Shown: in pieces, positions 34,838 to 43,647 of the stretch | How positions within the stretch are numbered: the stretch's first letter is position 1 | Layout: every line of letters begins with the position of its first letter | Program-made: the position numbers and the translations under genes | Notes under the pieces: generated by a model | What the model was told of the DNA's origin: nothing | Seen by the model: the letters and a program-made list of their open reading frames with translations, nothing else | Database searches by the model: none | From: Chromatiaceae bacterium | GTDB lineage: Bacteria; Pseudomonadota; Gammaproteobacteria; Chromatiales; Chromatiaceae | Direction: 5' to 3' | Assembly: GCA_024235175.1 (NCBI GenBank) | Contig: JACKMX010000003.1 | Location: 1 to 64,000 of the forward strand | Length of the DNA: 64,000 nt

Positions 34838-35476
34838 ATGACGATAAAACTGATACAGAAACATCTTGTTAGGGGCACGCAAGAGTTCGCGCTGGTCGAT
34901 GACTATGTCAGCATTCGTACCAAGGCGCGCTTCAGGAAGACCGAGGAGATGCGGGTAATGCTGACGGTGCTCGATCCCGATCCTGTCATCAGCGAATCCT
35001 ATCTGAACTTCAACAGCCGGGTTAATGGCGAACCACTGGTATCACTCTTCCTGGGCAAGCCGAATACGGAAGCGTTCAATGCATTCGTTAACGAGCTGAA
35101 GCGGCAGGCCCAAGAAGCGTTTCATGCGTTTGCCGGACTAAGATCCGCCACTCCGCCCGCCGGCCTCAACGGAAATCTCCATGACGAGCCGGCGGAAACA
35201 GAAGATATGGCTCCGGATCAGAGGACGAAGATCAGGCGGACGCTCGATTCAACGAGACTCGACGAAGCCGTTCAGATGCTCAGGCAGTACCTGGATGAAG
35301 AAGCGACGCAGCCGCTTATTACGGCGTTGGAGGCACTCAAAGAGGATCCGAAGAGCGAGAAACTGCTGGCACAGGCGGTAAATGCATTTGACGGCCTGGG
35401 CTCCAGACAAGGCGCTGTTTTAACCTATGCGCCCTACGTCAGCATCGTACTGTCCGACGACCCCTTCAATTGGTGA
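34838..35476 (+). CDS. Hypothetical protein, 212 aa
   Basis: Soluble. An N-terminal half of predicted beta strands (about 1-75: FALVDDYVSIRTKARFRK, MRVMLTVLDPDPVIS) is followed by a helical C-terminal half (about 85-205: EAFNAFVNELKRQAQEAFHAF, LDEAVQMLRQYLDEEATQ). No family was recognised. It is the last gene of the rightward group starting at 33073 and converges with the FKBP gene, only 3 bp apart. Confidence 0.65.
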   Translation: MTIKLIQKHLVRGTQEFALVDDYVSIRTKARFRKTEEMRVMLTVLDPDPVISESYLNFNSRVNGEPLVSLFLGKPNTEAFNAFVNELKRQAQEAFHAFAGLRSATPPAGLNGNLHDEPAETEDMAPDQRTKIRRTLDSTRLDEAVQMLRQYLDEEATQPLITALEALKEDPKSEKLLAQAVNAFDGLGSRQGAVLTYAPYVSIVLSDDPFNW

Positions 35477-35479
35477 AGC

Positions 35480-35989
35480 CTAAATCGGTACAATCTTTTC
35501 GCCGCTGATATCGGGTCCGTCAATCACTTTCGCACCTGCCTCAATCTCTTCGGGAGTCGCGTCGCGGACTGAGAGAATTTCCAGGATGAAGATAAGGTCT
35601 CTGCCGCAGAGCGGGTTGTTTCCGTCCACGGTCAGCGTTTTATCATCCATCCGGGTGACAATGAACTCCCGCGGCTCGCCCTTCGCATTTTCCATCAGAA
35701 TTTTCATACCGACTTCACGGTACGCTTCCGGCACATTCTCAAGGCGATCGGTGAAAACGAGACCCTCATCGCGAGGCCCGTAGATCAGGTTGCCGTCGAT
35801 GGGGACTTCGATGACATCACCTTCGGCCCGGCCTTCGAGCTGGTCGGTAACCTGCGTTGAGAGCACCTGATCGGCACCGTGCACATAGCTGATGGGAAAC
35901 TCGACCGTAGACAGAACTTGCCCGCTCTTTTTGTCAAGAACCTTGTAGTTCAGTTCAACGAGTTTATGCTGTTGTATGATCTGTTTCAT
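35480..35989 (-). CDS. SlyD-like FKBP-type peptidyl-prolyl isomerase
   Basis: 169 residues. Matches the SlyD type of FKBP with an inserted flap: VELNYKVLDKKSGQVLST near 11-28, FPISYVHGADQVLS near 31, the flap region FTDRLENVPEAY near 79, and the typical TLTVDGNNPLCGRDLIFILEIL near 118-139 (given in part). It ends without the His-rich metal-binding tail of E. coli SlyD. It should speed proline isomerisation and act as a chaperone. A miniature element begins 2 bp before its ATG, so no Shine-Dalgarno is left; translation may depend on the element or on coupling. Confidence 0.88.
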   Translation of the reverse strand: MKQIIQQHKLVELNYKVLDKKSGQVLSTVEFPISYVHGADQVLSTQVTDQLEGRAEGDVIEVPIDGNLIYGPRDEGLVFTDRLENVPEAYREVGMKILMENAKGEPREFIVTRMDDKTLTVDGNNPLCGRDLIFILEILSVRDATPEEIEAGAKVIDGPDISGEKIVPI

Positions 35990-35990
35990 T

Positions 35991-36295
35991 TAGGGCCTGT
36001 TAACACTAATCCGATAGGCTCTGCTGGGACTCTTTTTTCGTCCAGCAAGGCAGAATAAGCGAAGTGTAGTTACACTACATGAGCGAATGATAACGCTGCT
36101 GGACGGAAAAAGAGCCCCAGCCCTGCGGGTTGCGCCTGAAAAAGCGTCACTCTGCGTTGCTCGTACCCAAGGCACTCGCTGCGCTCGCGGGGCAGGCTCT
36201 CGTTCGTTTAGAGCCACTAAACCACTCTCCTCGCGCCTTGATTGACGCATTTTCAGGTGCAACAGAACCTATCGGATTAGTGTTAACAGGCCCTA
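35991..36295. mobile_element. About 305-bp miniature inverted-repeat element inserted at a stop/start junction
   Basis: Ends are perfect inverted repeats of about 28 bp beginning TAGGGCCTGTTAACACTAAT (35991 on) with the complement ending at 36295. The flanking dinucleotide is TA, as with TA-targeting transposons. Two internal inverted repeats are present: TGCTGGAC/GTCCAGCA arms near 36020-36046 and 36090-36118, and CGCCTGAAAA-type/TTTTCAGGTGC arms near 36131 and 36250. No open frame is supported inside. Removing it with one TA would leave TTCTAAATG, that is, the upstream stop TAA directly followed by the FKBP start. Confidence 0.85.
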
Positions 36296-36643
36296 GAATA
36301 TTGAAGCCGCGAATATCTTGACTTCGCCCCTTTCATAGCCGAGCACCATTCTGCCCAGCCATTCACCCTCTCTCTTGGTGCTGCGCACTCTGAACAGAAA
36401 AGAGACATGCTCTCCACGCCGAATGAAGCCGAGGAAATCGTAGTTGGTATCCAGATTGCGGGTCAGCTCGCTCTTGGCAAACTGTTTGCCCAGTTCCACC
36501 TCGTTCAGCCCGATCAGCAGATCGTAGGAAAAGTTGCGAATAAACTTTCCGTACTGCCCCTTGTTGGAATACTTGATCAGATCCTCCCACCAGGGAATAC
36601 CGATTTTCAGAAGCTCGTCATCTGTCTTATCAATAATATTCAT
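36293..36643 (-). CDS. Hypothetical protein, 116 aa
   Basis: Starts at the ATG at 36643 (AAGAGCAG upstream); an ATG at 36697 would add 18 residues. Soluble, mixed alpha/beta: TDDELLKIGIPWWEDLIKYS near 6-25, YGKFIRNFSYDLLIGLNE, TNYDFLGFIRRGEHVSFLFRVR, a C-terminal strand pair WLGRMVLGYERGEVKIFAAS. Not recognised. Its TAG stop is supplied by the first bases of the miniature element; without the element the stop would be TAA at the same codon, so the protein length is unchanged. It probably formed an operon with the FKBP gene before the insertion. Confidence 0.65.
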   Translation of the reverse strand: MNIIDKTDDELLKIGIPWWEDLIKYSNKGQYGKFIRNFSYDLLIGLNEVELGKQFAKSELTRNLDTNYDFLGFIRRGEHVSFLFRVRSTKREGEWLGRMVLGYERGEVKIFAASIF

Positions 36644-36787
36644 CTGCTGCTCTTTGCTTTGAAAGGCCAAAAATTCTAGATTATCAAAAAAAGACAAAAG
36701 TCCTCGATTTCTTAAGGATCTCTCACTGTTACGCCATACTGCTCATCTGCGTTTCTCTAAATACTCAGGAAACGCAATCTCCTACAA

Positions 36788-36819
36788 ATAAAAAGAGGCC
36801 AACAGGAATATTGGCCTCT
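36788..36819 (-). terminator. Intrinsic terminator of the aprM-aprB-aprA operon
   Basis: Leftward strand: AGAGGCCAA, 8-nt loop, TTGGCCTCT, then TTTTATTT. A perfect 9-bp stem with a T-tract, about 54 bp after the aprA stop. Confidence 0.85.
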
Positions 36820-36825
36820 AGAAAG

Positions 36826-36859
36826 CCAAACAGAAGCCCCAAAAGGGACCCCTGTTTGG
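36826..36859. repeat. Second hairpin just after aprA
   Basis: CCAAACAG and CTGTTTGG pair around an inner GCCCC/GGGAC part. It lies between the aprA stop and the terminator hairpin and may protect the mRNA 3-prime end or form a tandem terminator. Confidence 0.55.
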
Positions 36860-36873
36860 TAATTGTTTATTGT

Positions 36874-38781
36874 TTAGGCGGTCTCCTTAGCCTTCAAAGC
36901 TGCCAGGGCTTTGTCCTCGATATCTCCTACCAGGTGATACAAAGGCGCTTTCTCCATCGTGTATTCGCCGGTCTTCGGATCACGCCGGGAGACGGTCAGT
37001 ACGTGCCAGTTCTTGTCATCCACCTTCATGGCGTCACCACGGTAGTAGTAGCCAGGCCAGCGGGTCTCCTTACGGAACAGGGTGTGCTGCAGAACAGACT
37101 CGGAAGCCAGAACACGGTGCTTCAGTTCCCATGCACGTAGCAGCTCGTGGACGTTCTCGGCAGCGATTTTCTCCAGGTCCTCTTCCAGGGTCTTCATCTT
37201 CTTCAGACCGATGTGCAGCAGCTTCTCGTTGGTCATGTATTGCACCGTCACGCCTCCGCCGTACTCGTCCATCAGCTTTTGCAGACGGTCGAGACCCTGA
37301 CGTGGGTTGATGTAGTTCGGGTTAACGGTACCGGCAACAATCTCGTTACGATAGATTTTGTAGTGCTCCATCGGCTTGTAGATCTCTTCCCGACGGCGGT
37401 CGATCTGCTCCTGCGAAACACGAATACCCTCAGCCTTGCCATCGTCAATGTATTTACAGGCAGCTTTCGCAGCCAGACGGCCTTCCGTGAACGAACCGGA
37501 AGAGAAGGCGTGTGGGGTGCCGCCGACCGCGTCACCTGCACCGAACAGGCCTTCAACGGTGGTCATACGGTTGTAGCCCCAGAAGTACTCATCGGGAGAG
37601 ATATCTTCCGGACCGGAACACCAGGCACCACAACCGGTGGCATGGGAACCCATGACGTAGGGCTCGGAAGTGGTGAGTTCCGGGTTCTCATGTTTCGGGT
37701 TGACGTCCGTTGCAGCCCACAACACGGCCTGGCCAACGGTCATTCCCAGGAAGTTGTGCCAACCGATCTCTTCGAGGTGAGGATCCTGGAACGCTTCCAT
37801 GGTAACCATGTGAATCGGACCTTTACCGGAAGCAACCTCGTTGATGAGTGCGTGGTTACGCAGACAGGTCGGGATCGGGCGGTGGGATACGTGGGAAGCC
37901 TCAACGTCCAGGTACTCCTTGCCTACCATCTCCTGCAACGCAGGGAACCATTTGGACTCGTACTCTTCACCATCGCAGTTCTGGGTATAGGTCTTCAAAT
38001 GCAGGAAGTAAGCACCAACCGGACCGTACCCGTCTTTGAAACGGGCCAGGACGATGCGGTTCTCCATTTGGGTCATCTTAGCGCCGGCACCTATCATCAG
38101 ACCGTATGCGGAGCCGGAAGACCAGGGCGCGTACCAGACACGACCGGCACCCTCACCGACAGACCGCGGCTTGAAGATGTTGGAAGCGCCACCGGCAGCG
38201 ACGATAACCGCCTTGGACTTGAAGACGTGATAGTTACCGGTACGCACGTTGAAGCCGACAGCACCGGCCACCCGGTTCTCTCTGCCGTCATCCATCAGCA
38301 GGTGGGTAACACAGATACGGTTGTAGACTTTGTCAGCAGACTTCTTGGCGGCCTCAGCAACCAGCGGCTTATAGGACTCACCGTGAATCATGATCTGCCA
38401 ACGGCCTTCACGCAGGTAGGAACCTGTCTTGGGGTTACGCATTATCGGCATGCCCCACTCTTCGAACTGATGAACGGCAGAGTCGACGTGGCGTGCCATG
38501 TCGAACAGCAGATCCTCGCGAACCATGCCCATCAAGTCGATACGCGCGTACCGAACGTGATCTTCGGGGTTGTTTTCGCCGAAGCGGGTACCCATGTAAC
38601 AATTGATCGCGTAGAGACCCTGCGCCACGGCACCGGAACGGTCGATATTAGCCTTTTCCGCAATGATTATCTTCTTGTTCTGGCCCCAGTATCTGGCCTC
38701 GAAAGCTGCGCCTGTACCGCCAAGACCGGCTCCGCAAACCAAAATATCGATGCCGTCTTCAACAATCGTATCGTAAGCCAT
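36874..38781 (-). CDS. aprA: Adenylylsulfate reductase alpha subunit, first copy (with aprM)
   Basis: 635 residues, flavoprotein of the fumarate-reductase family. FAD dinucleotide-binding motif DILVCGAGLGGTGAAFEA at 12-29, DRSGAVAQGLYAINCYMG near 47-64, and ENRIVLARFKDGYGPVGAYF near 241-260. GSHATGCGAW near 378 and GDAVGGTPHAFSSGSFTEGR near 420 supply flavin and APS contacts. AprA with AprB converts sulfite plus AMP to APS (or the reverse) in the cytoplasm. Its ATG overlaps the aprB stop by one base. Length and the association with aprM fit the apr lineage common in sulfur oxidisers. It differs clearly from the second AprA at 45170-47176, so this is not a recent duplication. Confidence 0.96.
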   Translation of the reverse strand: MAYDTIVEDGIDILVCGAGLGGTGAAFEARYWGQNKKIIIAEKANIDRSGAVAQGLYAINCYMGTRFGENNPEDHVRYARIDLMGMVREDLLFDMARHVDSAVHQFEEWGMPIMRNPKTGSYLREGRWQIMIHGESYKPLVAEAAKKSADKVYNRICVTHLLMDDGRENRVAGAVGFNVRTGNYHVFKSKAVIVAAGGASNIFKPRSVGEGAGRVWYAPWSSGSAYGLMIGAGAKMTQMENRIVLARFKDGYGPVGAYFLHLKTYTQNCDGEEYESKWFPALQEMVGKEYLDVEASHVSHRPIPTCLRNHALINEVASGKGPIHMVTMEAFQDPHLEEIGWHNFLGMTVGQAVLWAATDVNPKHENPELTTSEPYVMGSHATGCGAWCSGPEDISPDEYFWGYNRMTTVEGLFGAGDAVGGTPHAFSSGSFTEGRLAAKAACKYIDDGKAEGIRVSQEQIDRRREEIYKPMEHYKIYRNEIVAGTVNPNYINPRQGLDRLQKLMDEYGGGVTVQYMTNEKLLHIGLKKMKTLEEDLEKIAAENVHELLRAWELKHRVLASESVLQHTLFRKETRWPGYYYRGDAMKVDDKNWHVLTVSRRDPKTGEYTMEKAPLYHLVGDIEDKALAALKAKETA

Positions 38782-39263
38782 TAGTAGTAGACTCCTGCTT
38801 TCATTTCCAGGCCATTGGATTTCAGCGTATGAATGTCGCCATCATCCATGCGAATGTATTTGGGCTCATTGAACAGCAGCTGGCTGTTGCGCATTTCCTG
38901 GCTGGGACCAGCTGCATCCGCAAGCTTGGGAATGTGCTTCCCCCACGGTTTAGTCGTGATCGGCGCCAGCAGGTTCAGGTCGGTTTCACCGTTGCGCGAC
39001 TTGATGCGCCAGGCAATGACGCCTTTCTCTTCGTCGCGAATCACTCGGACCGAGTGGCCCAAAGGGGCGAAGTCAGCGTAACCGCGCACATCAATAGCGT
39101 GGTGAGGGCAGGCCTTCACGCAGGAGTAGCACTCCCAGCACATGTTGGGCTCGATGTTGTAAGCGCGACGAACCGTCGGATCGATGTGCATGATGTCTGA
39201 AGGGCAGATATCGACACAGTGTCCACAGCCGTCACAGCGGGTCATATATACGAATGTTGGCAT
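38781..39263 (-). CDS. aprB: Adenylylsulfate reductase beta subunit, first copy
   Basis: 160 residues. Two [4Fe-4S] sites: C10, C13, C16, C20 (compact CxxCxxCxxxCP) and C42, C45, C48, C52 (CWECYSCVKACP). The compact first site and a longer C-terminal tail (ending MKAGVYY) set it apart from the second AprB, which has a CxxCx7CxxxCP first site. It passes electrons from the AprA flavin to the next carrier, probably AprM. Gene order aprM-aprB-aprA; 31 bp separate it from aprM. Confidence 0.96.
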   Translation of the reverse strand: MPTFVYMTRCDGCGHCVDICPSDIMHIDPTVRRAYNIEPNMCWECYSCVKACPHHAIDVRGYADFAPLGHSVRVIRDEEKGVIAWRIKSRNGETDLNLLAPITTKPWGKHIPKLADAAGPSQEMRNSQLLFNEPKYIRMDDGDIHTLKSNGLEMKAGVYY

Positions 39264-39294
39264 ATCAGTTCTCTCTCAATTCGATTGAAACGAC

Positions 39295-40131
39295 TCAGAA
39301 GTGGTGAGGTGCTTCACGTTTGATACCAAGCCCCATGTTGGGAGGATTGGTGCCCATGTACTCCGGGATATCCGGATACCGGGCCTGCAGTTCCGGATCA
39401 GACAGTTCACCCAGATCCGGCAGATTCTCCTGCGAACCATCTGCCCTGGTGACCTTCTTCTGGAAGGCTGCGGCGGGCTTGAAGAACATGTGGGCAAACT
39501 TGGACCAGAGCACGGTGCCGAACAGCGTGGTGCTGGCGCCGATGAAAAGGACGAAGAACAGCCAGCCAAGACCGCTGCCCCGAGTAAAGGACCAAAGCAG
39601 CCCAAAGGTAGCGGTGGCAAGCAGCGACAGAATGAAGATGTCGGCTCGCGAAACATGGTGCCAGGGATTACCCTCGGCGGAAACATCGACGCGGATGACA
39701 AACCAGAACCAGTAACCGCCGATGCAGAGCATTAGGGCGCCCAAGTGCCACAGCACGGGCCAGATACTGGCCGAGGCTTCAGTCGGATAGCCAAAAATCA
39801 GTATAACCGTGGAGACAACGAAGATAATGAATCCGTACATGGTGAAGAGGTGGGAGATCCGGCGCTGCTGATTGCTGAACTCGGAAGAAGTCAGAACCTC
39901 GCTGACAAGCGTCTCCACCGCTAGGGAGGCCTTTTCGCCGCTGCTTACGGTGCGCTTGGCGTTCTTCTGGGCCTTCTTTGAGTTCTCGAAGAAGTACTTG
40001 GCGCTTTTTTTGTGGATCATATCGAGGATCGTGCCCCCGATGACCAGCAGAATCATCAAAACGATATACGTCTTCATGGTCGCTGGCGAGATGAATGCGG
40101 AAAGCTCGCTGAAAGGATTGGTGTCGATCAT
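39295..40131 (-). CDS. aprM: AprM, membrane anchor of APS reductase
   Basis: 278 residues with five predicted membrane helices (about 21-38, 97-115, 125-147, 164-181, 189-208) and a cytosolic tail (about 210-278, ESYPDIPEYMGTNPPN-like QARYPDIPEYMGTNPPNMG). His94, 129, 158, 159 and 214 near membrane borders could bind heme or quinone, which is inferred only. AprM is known from sulfur oxidisers where it replaces the Qmo complex as the electron link to the quinone pool. TAGGAGACG directly precedes the ATG. It is the first gene of the operon. Confidence 0.88.
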   Translation of the reverse strand: MIDTNPFSELSAFISPATMKTYIVLMILLVIGGTILDMIHKKSAKYFFENSKKAQKNAKRTVSSGEKASLAVETLVSEVLTSSEFSNQQRRISHLFTMYGFIIFVVSTVILIFGYPTEASASIWPVLWHLGALMLCIGGYWFWFVIRVDVSAEGNPWHHVSRADIFILSLLATATFGLLWSFTRGSGLGWLFFVLFIGASTTLFGTVLWSKFAHMFFKPAAAFQKKVTRADGSQENLPDLGELSDPELQARYPDIPEYMGTNPPNMGLGIKREAPHHF

Positions 40132-40688
40132 CGTCTCCTAAGTCTCCTGGGGATGGTTAATCTGCCGAATGATAAATTATTGAATTAGCTGCTTCTAATA
40201 AAGAATCCTTGTTGATTGATTAGTAGGACTATTGGGCGTCACCGAAATCCCATGTTAGGAACCGTAACCAGTGCGCCAGCGAAACAGATCGATCTGCTTG
40301 ATTCCCGAGAATTTCCTGCTATTGGTGCCGGGTGCGACCGCTGACTGCGACCAGCGAACCACGCGATTCGACAGGGAACCACACCAGAATGATAATGTTT
40401 CGATATTTAATGCCGGCGAAGTGCCACCATGATTCGTTTAACTGTTTTCACCTGAACTCCGCAGCATAACTATAAAAATTATACTCTGTTTCTATTAGGG
40501 CCGGCATTGCGCGGAATCAGGTAATCTAGCCGAAAAACCGGTTTCGATATCAGCGACGGAAAGCTGTTTTGCATCCAAAGGGCATAGTAAAGTCAGGGCT
40601 TTCGGTTGTTTGAGGCGAATAGCCGTAGCTATTTAACGAAAAGGAGCGGGAAATATGGCTCAAAGGGCTTTTCCGCAGCAGGACGATC
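40132..40688. other. Region upstream of aprM
   Basis: 557 bp with no supported gene; it should hold the promoter of the aprM-aprB-aprA operon. A small palindrome AATAGC-CGTA-GCTATT is at 40618-40633 within a stretch that looks like an old repeat element. No recognised activator box was seen. Confidence 0.45.
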
Positions 40689-40857
40689 CTAACCCGAATC
40701 TTTCATAAATTATGCTTGATCTCGCTTGTCTCTTGATTCCACAAGACATATTTCCTCAGTCGGCCGTAGTCACTGATACGCCACTCCTTCGGAAATTTCC
40801 TTGTGAAACCAATATACTGCGCGATATCGGCGCAAATTTATGAAATCTTCGGGCTAA
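40689..40857. mobile_element. 161-bp miniature element, copy A
   Basis: The element spans 40693-40853 and is flanked by CTAA on both sides (40689-40692, 40854-40857), a likely 4-bp target duplication. Its ends are imperfect inverted repeats of about 19 bp, CCCGAATCTTTCATAAATT and the complement of AATTTATGAAATCTTCGGG. It differs from copy B at 50788-50948 at only two bases. It is non-coding. Confidence 0.88.
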
Positions 40858-40894
40858 ATCCGACAGGCTCTCAAAGTATTCCACTCAACTCGTT

Positions 40895-40914
40895 ATCCCG
40901 GCGAAAGCCGGGAT
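40895..40914. repeat. REP-like palindrome
   Basis: ATCCCGGC-GAAA-GCCGGGAT, a perfect 8-bp stem with a GAAA tetraloop, about 100 bp beyond the chemoreceptor stop. It has no T-tract and resembles short extragenic palindromes common in proteobacteria. Confidence 0.6.
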
Positions 40915-41013
40915 CGAGGAAATTGGCGCCGTTGCCGGGTAGCATCCCTGGTTTCATAAACCCTGTGCTTGATGCGACACGACAGCGGTCATCTGTTCAA
41001 TCCAATGGAGTCT

Positions 41014-43401
41014 TCATGCGGCCGTCTGGATTTTATGTTCTACGGCTTCGAGCAGGCCGATAATCTTTTCCGACAGTGGACCAACCTCACGGTAGCGGGC
41101 CTCCGCCTCTTTTATGCGGCCCTTCTCCTTGAGTTCGATGATTTCACGAATCAGTTTGTGTAGATGCTCGTGGGGCTTTTCGATGTCTGCCATCTCTCCG
41201 ATTTTTCCATACTGCCTCAGGCCCTGCCCGTAGTACCACTTTCCCAGCACACAGTCGTGGTGTGACACAGCCTCTTTTCGGGTCAGCGATTCGCGTCCAT
41301 CGAGGAATGCCCTGATTCTGGCCCGCCACGCCAGGTGGGCGGATTTGGCGGTTTCAAAGTCGAGCCCCTTGTCGCCGCCGATATTGAACTGGGTTACAAC
41401 ATGCTGCAGCTCCGATGCCAGCTTTCCAAGCTGGTCGGTTATGGCAATGGTCTGTTGGGCGCTCTGGGCGGTTGCGCTGCTGCTGTCATTGATATTACTT
41501 ATATTGCGGTTGATCTCCTCGGCTACCAGATGCTGTTCGGCGGCAGCGGTGGCGATCTGTGTGTTGACCCCGTTTATGGTCTGGATCGCGCTGCGGATCT
41601 CCTGCAGCGAGGTCAGTGCCATCTGCGACTGAGCCACATTTGTTTCAGCTTTGGCGCGTCCGTCATGCATGACTTCCACTGCTCGGCGAGTTCCATCCTG
41701 CAACCGCTGGATCATGGACTCTATCTCCACGGTGGAGGTTTGGGTGCGGTTGGCGAGATTCCTGACCTCGTCAGCCACCACCGCAAACCCACGCCCCTGC
41801 TCACCGGCCCGTGCTGCCTCGATAGCCGCATTCAGCGCCAGCAGGTTGGTCTGCTCAGCGATTGACTTGATCACATCGAGCACCGATCCGATCTCCGCGC
41901 TGCCCCGGTTTACCCGGTCGATCACCTCTTCGGCACTTCTCACATTGTCGGCGAGCTCGGCGATAGCAGATACGGTTGCCGAGACAACCTCCTGGCCTTT
42001 ACTGGCGGCAACCGCGGCTGCCTGCGCCGCCGCTTCTCCGGTCTCTGCGCTGGCTGCGACTTCAGCGATGGTGGCGGTCATCTCGTTTACCGCGGTGGCA
42101 ACCTGCGCGGTGTCGGCCTCCTGGGCCAGGATCCTGCGCGTTATCTCGTCGGTATTCTCCGCGGTTTTTGCAATCGCCGAAATAACGGCGCCGGTGGAGT
42201 GGGCGGTGTGGCCGATCAAATCCCGGATTTTCCCGACGAAAGCGTTGAAACTCTCAGCCAGATAGCCGATTTCGTCGTTGCTGTTCTTCTTCAGCGTTTT
42301 GGTCAGATCCCCATTACCGGAGGCAATAGCGCGCATGGTCGTGGCTGCTTCCTCAAGTGGGCGTGAGATCATGCGGGCAATGGTCCAGGAGATTGCCAGT
42401 CCCAGCATCAGGCCGGCAGCCAGCAGTATCGCAACGAGATCCCTGGTCTCCCCGGTGTCGGTCAAAAGTGTCTGGCTGGTTTCGCGGATGCCGCTCTCCT
42501 GGTGTTCGACAAGCGAGTTCAGTCGCGTGACCATCTGTCCGATAAGCGGCCCAATTTTGTCGCGCACCAGCCAGGTATCTGTGCGCCATTTCTCGCCGCC
42601 CTGGATGCGCAGCAACTGCTCGTGATTCTTTCTGTAGCTTTTAAAGGCTTGCCGGAACTGTTCAAGCGCATCGGCCTGGTCAAGTGTCAGGTCGTCCTCG
42701 AAAGCCGCGATTCTGCCGACAAGGGTCTCCGCCTGCTCCATGTACAGCGCCATATCCTGTAACACCGAGTCACTTCGAAACGCCAGATAACCTCGTATGC
42801 CATTCATCACGTTGCTCCAGACATAGCGCAGTTCAGCGATGTTTCCAAGCAGTTCGCGGCGGGTCTCGTCCGGCTCCTCTTCCATCTCGGACTGAATCAT
42901 CTGTGAGGTGAGCTGAACCATCAGCCGATTGATCGGGTTGATGCTTGCATTGGCGTAAGCGACCCCGGGGAAATTTTTCTCGTAGGAGTTCGCCGCCTCA
43001 AAAAGCTCGCTCTCTATAGACCGGAACTGAGTGATATCGGCCTCTATGCTCTCCAGCAGCTCCATTGATCGCCGGTCACTTGTTACGTTCGGCAGCGATT
43101 TGAGCTTTTCGAGCAGCCCGCTGACCCGGGATTGACCATTTGCATAGTTCTCTTTGTGCTGCTTCTCCTTGCTAAGCAGATAGAAGCCGAGCGAACTTGC
43201 CACCTGTTGCAGTTCAGCCTTCAGTTCTTTAGTCAGGAAAACGGTGGGTTGACGCAATCCGATCGCTTCGGATACCTGCACCTGAACTCCGCTCAGTCTG
43301 ACCAGAGTCAAAGTGGATACCGTTGCCAGAACGGCCAGGATCATAGCGAATCCAAGCCAGATCTTATGATGAACTTTCATTGAGCCGAATATTCTGCCCA
43401 T
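41014..43401 (-). CDS. Methyl-accepting chemotaxis protein with C-terminal CZB zinc-binding domain
   Basis: 795 residues from the ATG at 43401, chosen for GGAGG 8 nt upstream. TM1 is at about 14-33, a long helical periplasmic sensor at about 34-335, TM2 at about 336-356 and HAMP at about 357-410. The MCP signalling domain follows, with its hairpin tip near 540 (IAEQTNLLALNAAIEAARAG, in part). The last 110 residues are a chemoreceptor zinc-binding (CZB) domain: AHLAWRARIRAFLDG, HHDCVLGKWYYG near 715 and HEHLHKLI near 745 give the His/Cys ligands. CZB receptors sense zinc or oxidants such as HOCl by known examples. It lies between the two apr loci and has no che gene beside it. Confidence 0.93.
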   Translation of the reverse strand: MGRIFGSMKVHHKIWLGFAMILAVLATVSTLTLVRLSGVQVQVSEAIGLRQPTVFLTKELKAELQQVASSLGFYLLSKEKQHKENYANGQSRVSGLLEKLKSLPNVTSDRRSMELLESIEADITQFRSIESELFEAANSYEKNFPGVAYANASINPINRLMVQLTSQMIQSEMEEEPDETRRELLGNIAELRYVWSNVMNGIRGYLAFRSDSVLQDMALYMEQAETLVGRIAAFEDDLTLDQADALEQFRQAFKSYRKNHEQLLRIQGGEKWRTDTWLVRDKIGPLIGQMVTRLNSLVEHQESGIRETSQTLLTDTGETRDLVAILLAAGLMLGLAISWTIARMISRPLEEAATTMRAIASGNGDLTKTLKKNSNDEIGYLAESFNAFVGKIRDLIGHTAHSTGAVISAIAKTAENTDEITRRILAQEADTAQVATAVNEMTATIAEVAASAETGEAAAQAAAVAASKGQEVVSATVSAIAELADNVRSAEEVIDRVNRGSAEIGSVLDVIKSIAEQTNLLALNAAIEAARAGEQGRGFAVVADEVRNLANRTQTSTVEIESMIQRLQDGTRRAVEVMHDGRAKAETNVAQSQMALTSLQEIRSAIQTINGVNTQIATAAAEQHLVAEEINRNISNINDSSSATAQSAQQTIAITDQLGKLASELQHVVTQFNIGGDKGLDFETAKSAHLAWRARIRAFLDGRESLTRKEAVSHHDCVLGKWYYGQGLRQYGKIGEMADIEKPHEHLHKLIREIIELKEKGRIKEAEARYREVGPLSEKIIGLLEAVEHKIQTAA

Positions 43402-43647
43402 GTGATAAACCTCCAAGATGGTGTCATTGCCCTTAACTGCCGTGCTGAGAACCACTCAGTAGCCGCCATGCTATCTACAACCATCCTTTGGAAAGGGCGC
43501 ATTGTACTTGTAATAGTTTTAGAGAGGGTTTGCCGGGGGTGCCGGGTCCCGTGCACTCTGCTCTGAAACAGTCTATCGGCAGATAACAGGAATGACTTTA
43601 AGGTTTTGATTGGCTGAACAATTTTGCTGCAATGCAATAATCCGAAA

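Noticed and set aside
37147..38784. A 545-aa rightward open frame opposite aprA
   Set aside because: Lies completely within aprA, whose conserved motifs leave no doubt; the opposite frame has no known domain.
40803..41063. An 86-aa rightward open frame
   Set aside because: Starts inside the 161-bp element, crosses the REP-like palindrome and overlaps the end of the chemoreceptor gene.
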